Assembly (NCBI GenBank): GCA_026315105.1
Contig: CM048745.1
Coordinates: 279,513,247 to 279,577,246 of the forward strand
Source of the DNA: Locusta migratoria
Taxonomy: Eukaryota > Arthropoda > Insecta > Orthoptera > Acrididae
DNA: 64,000 nt
Reading direction: 5' to 3'
Each line of letters begins with the position of its first letter. Within the stretch, counting starts at the first letter, position 1. Position numbers and translations under genes: made by a program. Positions 63,109-64,000 of this stretch are shown here, one piece after another. The notes beneath the pieces were generated by a model, which was not told the origin of the DNA, did no database searches, and was given only the letters and a program-made list of their open reading frames with translations.

Positions 63109-64000
63109 TGCAAATCAACTATCAAAGTGCAAGTACTGTTGGTAATTAATAGGTTTAATGTGAGCGGAGGTGTGGATGAAGCCGTCAGTGAGATGGAGGT
63201 TAACATCCAGGAAGAGGACTGTGTTAAGAAGGACCAAGTGAAACTGATGGGGGAGAAGTATATGATGTTGTGAAGGGAGGAGGATAGGGTGTTCTGGCCC
63301 TGAGTCCAAATCATGAAAATATTATCAGTGAACCAGACTAGGGGATTTGGATTTTGGGAAGCTAGGAAGGTTTCCTCTAGACAGCCCATAAATAGGTTGG
63401 CATAGGAGGGTGCCATATGGGTGCACATGGTTGTGCTGCGGATTTGATTGTATACTTTTCCTTTGAAGGAAAAGTAATTGTTTGTTAGGATATAATTGGT
63501 AAGGATTATAAGGAATGAGGTATTGTGCTTGGAGTCTGAAGGATGTTGAGAAAGGTAATGTTTAAGAGCAGCAAGACCATGGGCATGTGGGATATTGGTG
63601 TACAGTGAAGTGGCATCAACAGTGACAAGTGGATCCAGGAGGTAACAGGATGGGGATGGGTGGAGAGAGTGTGAAGAAAGTGATTGGTATCTTGGATGTG
63701 GGAGGCTAGGTTTCGAACAATTGGTTGGAGGTGCTGGTCAATAAGGGCTGAAATTCTTTTTGTAGGAGCACAGTAACCAGCCATAATTGGGCATTCAGGA
63801 TTGTTAGGTTTATGGATTTTTGGGAGCATATAAAATGTAGGTGTGCAGGGTGTTATCGGAGTCAGGAGGGAGATGGATTCGGGGGAGAGGTTCTGGGAAG
63901 GGCCATAATATTTTAGCAGGGATTGTAGGTCTTTTTTGGACTTTCGGGATGGGGTTGTCCTGGCACAACTTGTAGTTGGAGGAATCAAACAATTGACGTG
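63105..64000 (-). pseudogene. PLE reverse transcriptase, 3' two thirds
   Basis: From the right edge: SSNYKLCQDNPIPKVQK, NLSPESISLLTPITPCTPTF, YMLPKIHKPNNPECPIMAGY, CAPTKRISALIDQHLQPIVR, then in a shifted frame LVTVDATSLYTNIPHAHGLA (motif A Asp present), MAPSYANLFMGCLEETFL, WFTDNIFMIWTQGQNTL. The catalytic DD of motif C is DN here (normally YIDDIFMIW). LPKIHKP and the other PLE blocks are clear. Two or more frameshifts; inactive. Confidence 0.85.

Larger units (their letters stand above)
61664..64000 (-). mobile_element. Penelope-like element, continues past the window
   Basis: Minus-strand PLE: RT (64000-62990), linker (to 62700), GIY-YIG (62690-62443), G/A-rich UTR with a G16 run (62135-62150), and terminal sequence 61664-61870 (AACAATGGAAACTCTG...TAGGTAATGACTCACCC...GGCCATGGTCTTCATCAG), including a CTGATGAAG core read on the minus strand. 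Same lineage as 45440-48120 and 9360-10643. The 5' end lies beyond 64000. Confidence 0.85.

Noticed and set aside
1..64000. CRISPR array, integron or prokaryotic defence system
   Set aside because: No regular spacer-repeat array and no prokaryotic gene organisation; the window is eukaryotic.

Overview
This window looks like gene-poor, repeat-dense DNA from a large insect genome, most likely an orthopteran such as a locust (inferred). Three things point that way: AT-rich, long-intron sequence; many tRNA-derived SINEs with a GGCCGCGGTGG-type head; and many Penelope-like, Tc1/mariner, CR1/Jockey-like and Gypsy remnants typical of large insect genomes. There are no operons, ribosome sites or bacterial-style genes. 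Most open reading frames are chance or lie inside decayed transposons.

The one host gene I can support is on the minus strand. It is seen as four small coding exons at 45218-45345, 37454-37601, 34513-34650 and 1336-1442. Each has a canonical AG acceptor and GT donor, and the codon phases join correctly across all three introns (7.6, 2.8 and 33 kb). Together they encode about 170 residues of acidic, Ser/Thr/Glu/Asn-rich, probably disordered protein. I do not recognise the gene. Both its first and last exons must lie outside the window or be too small to see.

Layout, left to right. 0-7.5 kb: a SINE, host exon D, an ancient repeat, and a Gypsy-type retrotransposon pol (protease, RT, RNase H, integrase start) split by an antisense, intronless copy of a multi-copy uncharacterised protein. 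7.5-14.4 kb: a second SINE family, hAT remnants, three Penelope-like (PLE) fragments, a LINE tail, a mariner-like transposase remnant, and a 308-bp foldback retroposon with two hammerhead-like cores. 19-23 kb: a 3.5-kb imperfect palindrome. 23-31 kb: mariner, PLE and Tc1 fragments, an inverted-repeat pair and a 1.4-kb TIR element. 34-39 kb: host exons C and B around a nearly full-length dead mariner and a pogo/Tigger fragment. 40-45 kb: SINE, Tc1, LINE, another CR1-like LINE carrying a 124-bp hairpin insertion, then host exon A. 45.4-48.1 kb: the most complete PLE, with inverted terminal repeats. 49-53 kb: small foldback elements and a Tc1. 54-55.8 kb: a Tigger-like element nested in a mariner. 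57-61 kb: more TIR-element pieces. 61.7-64 kb: a second large PLE running off the window.

The most interesting theme is that the ends of the PLEs and their short derivatives repeatedly carry a CTGANGA-AG-stem-T-GAAA motif, matching the minimal hammerhead ribozymes described for Penelope-like elements, often in head-to-head inverted pairs. All coding parts of the mobile elements look broken by stops and frameshifts. Identities are from reading protein and repeat patterns by eye; no database search was possible.
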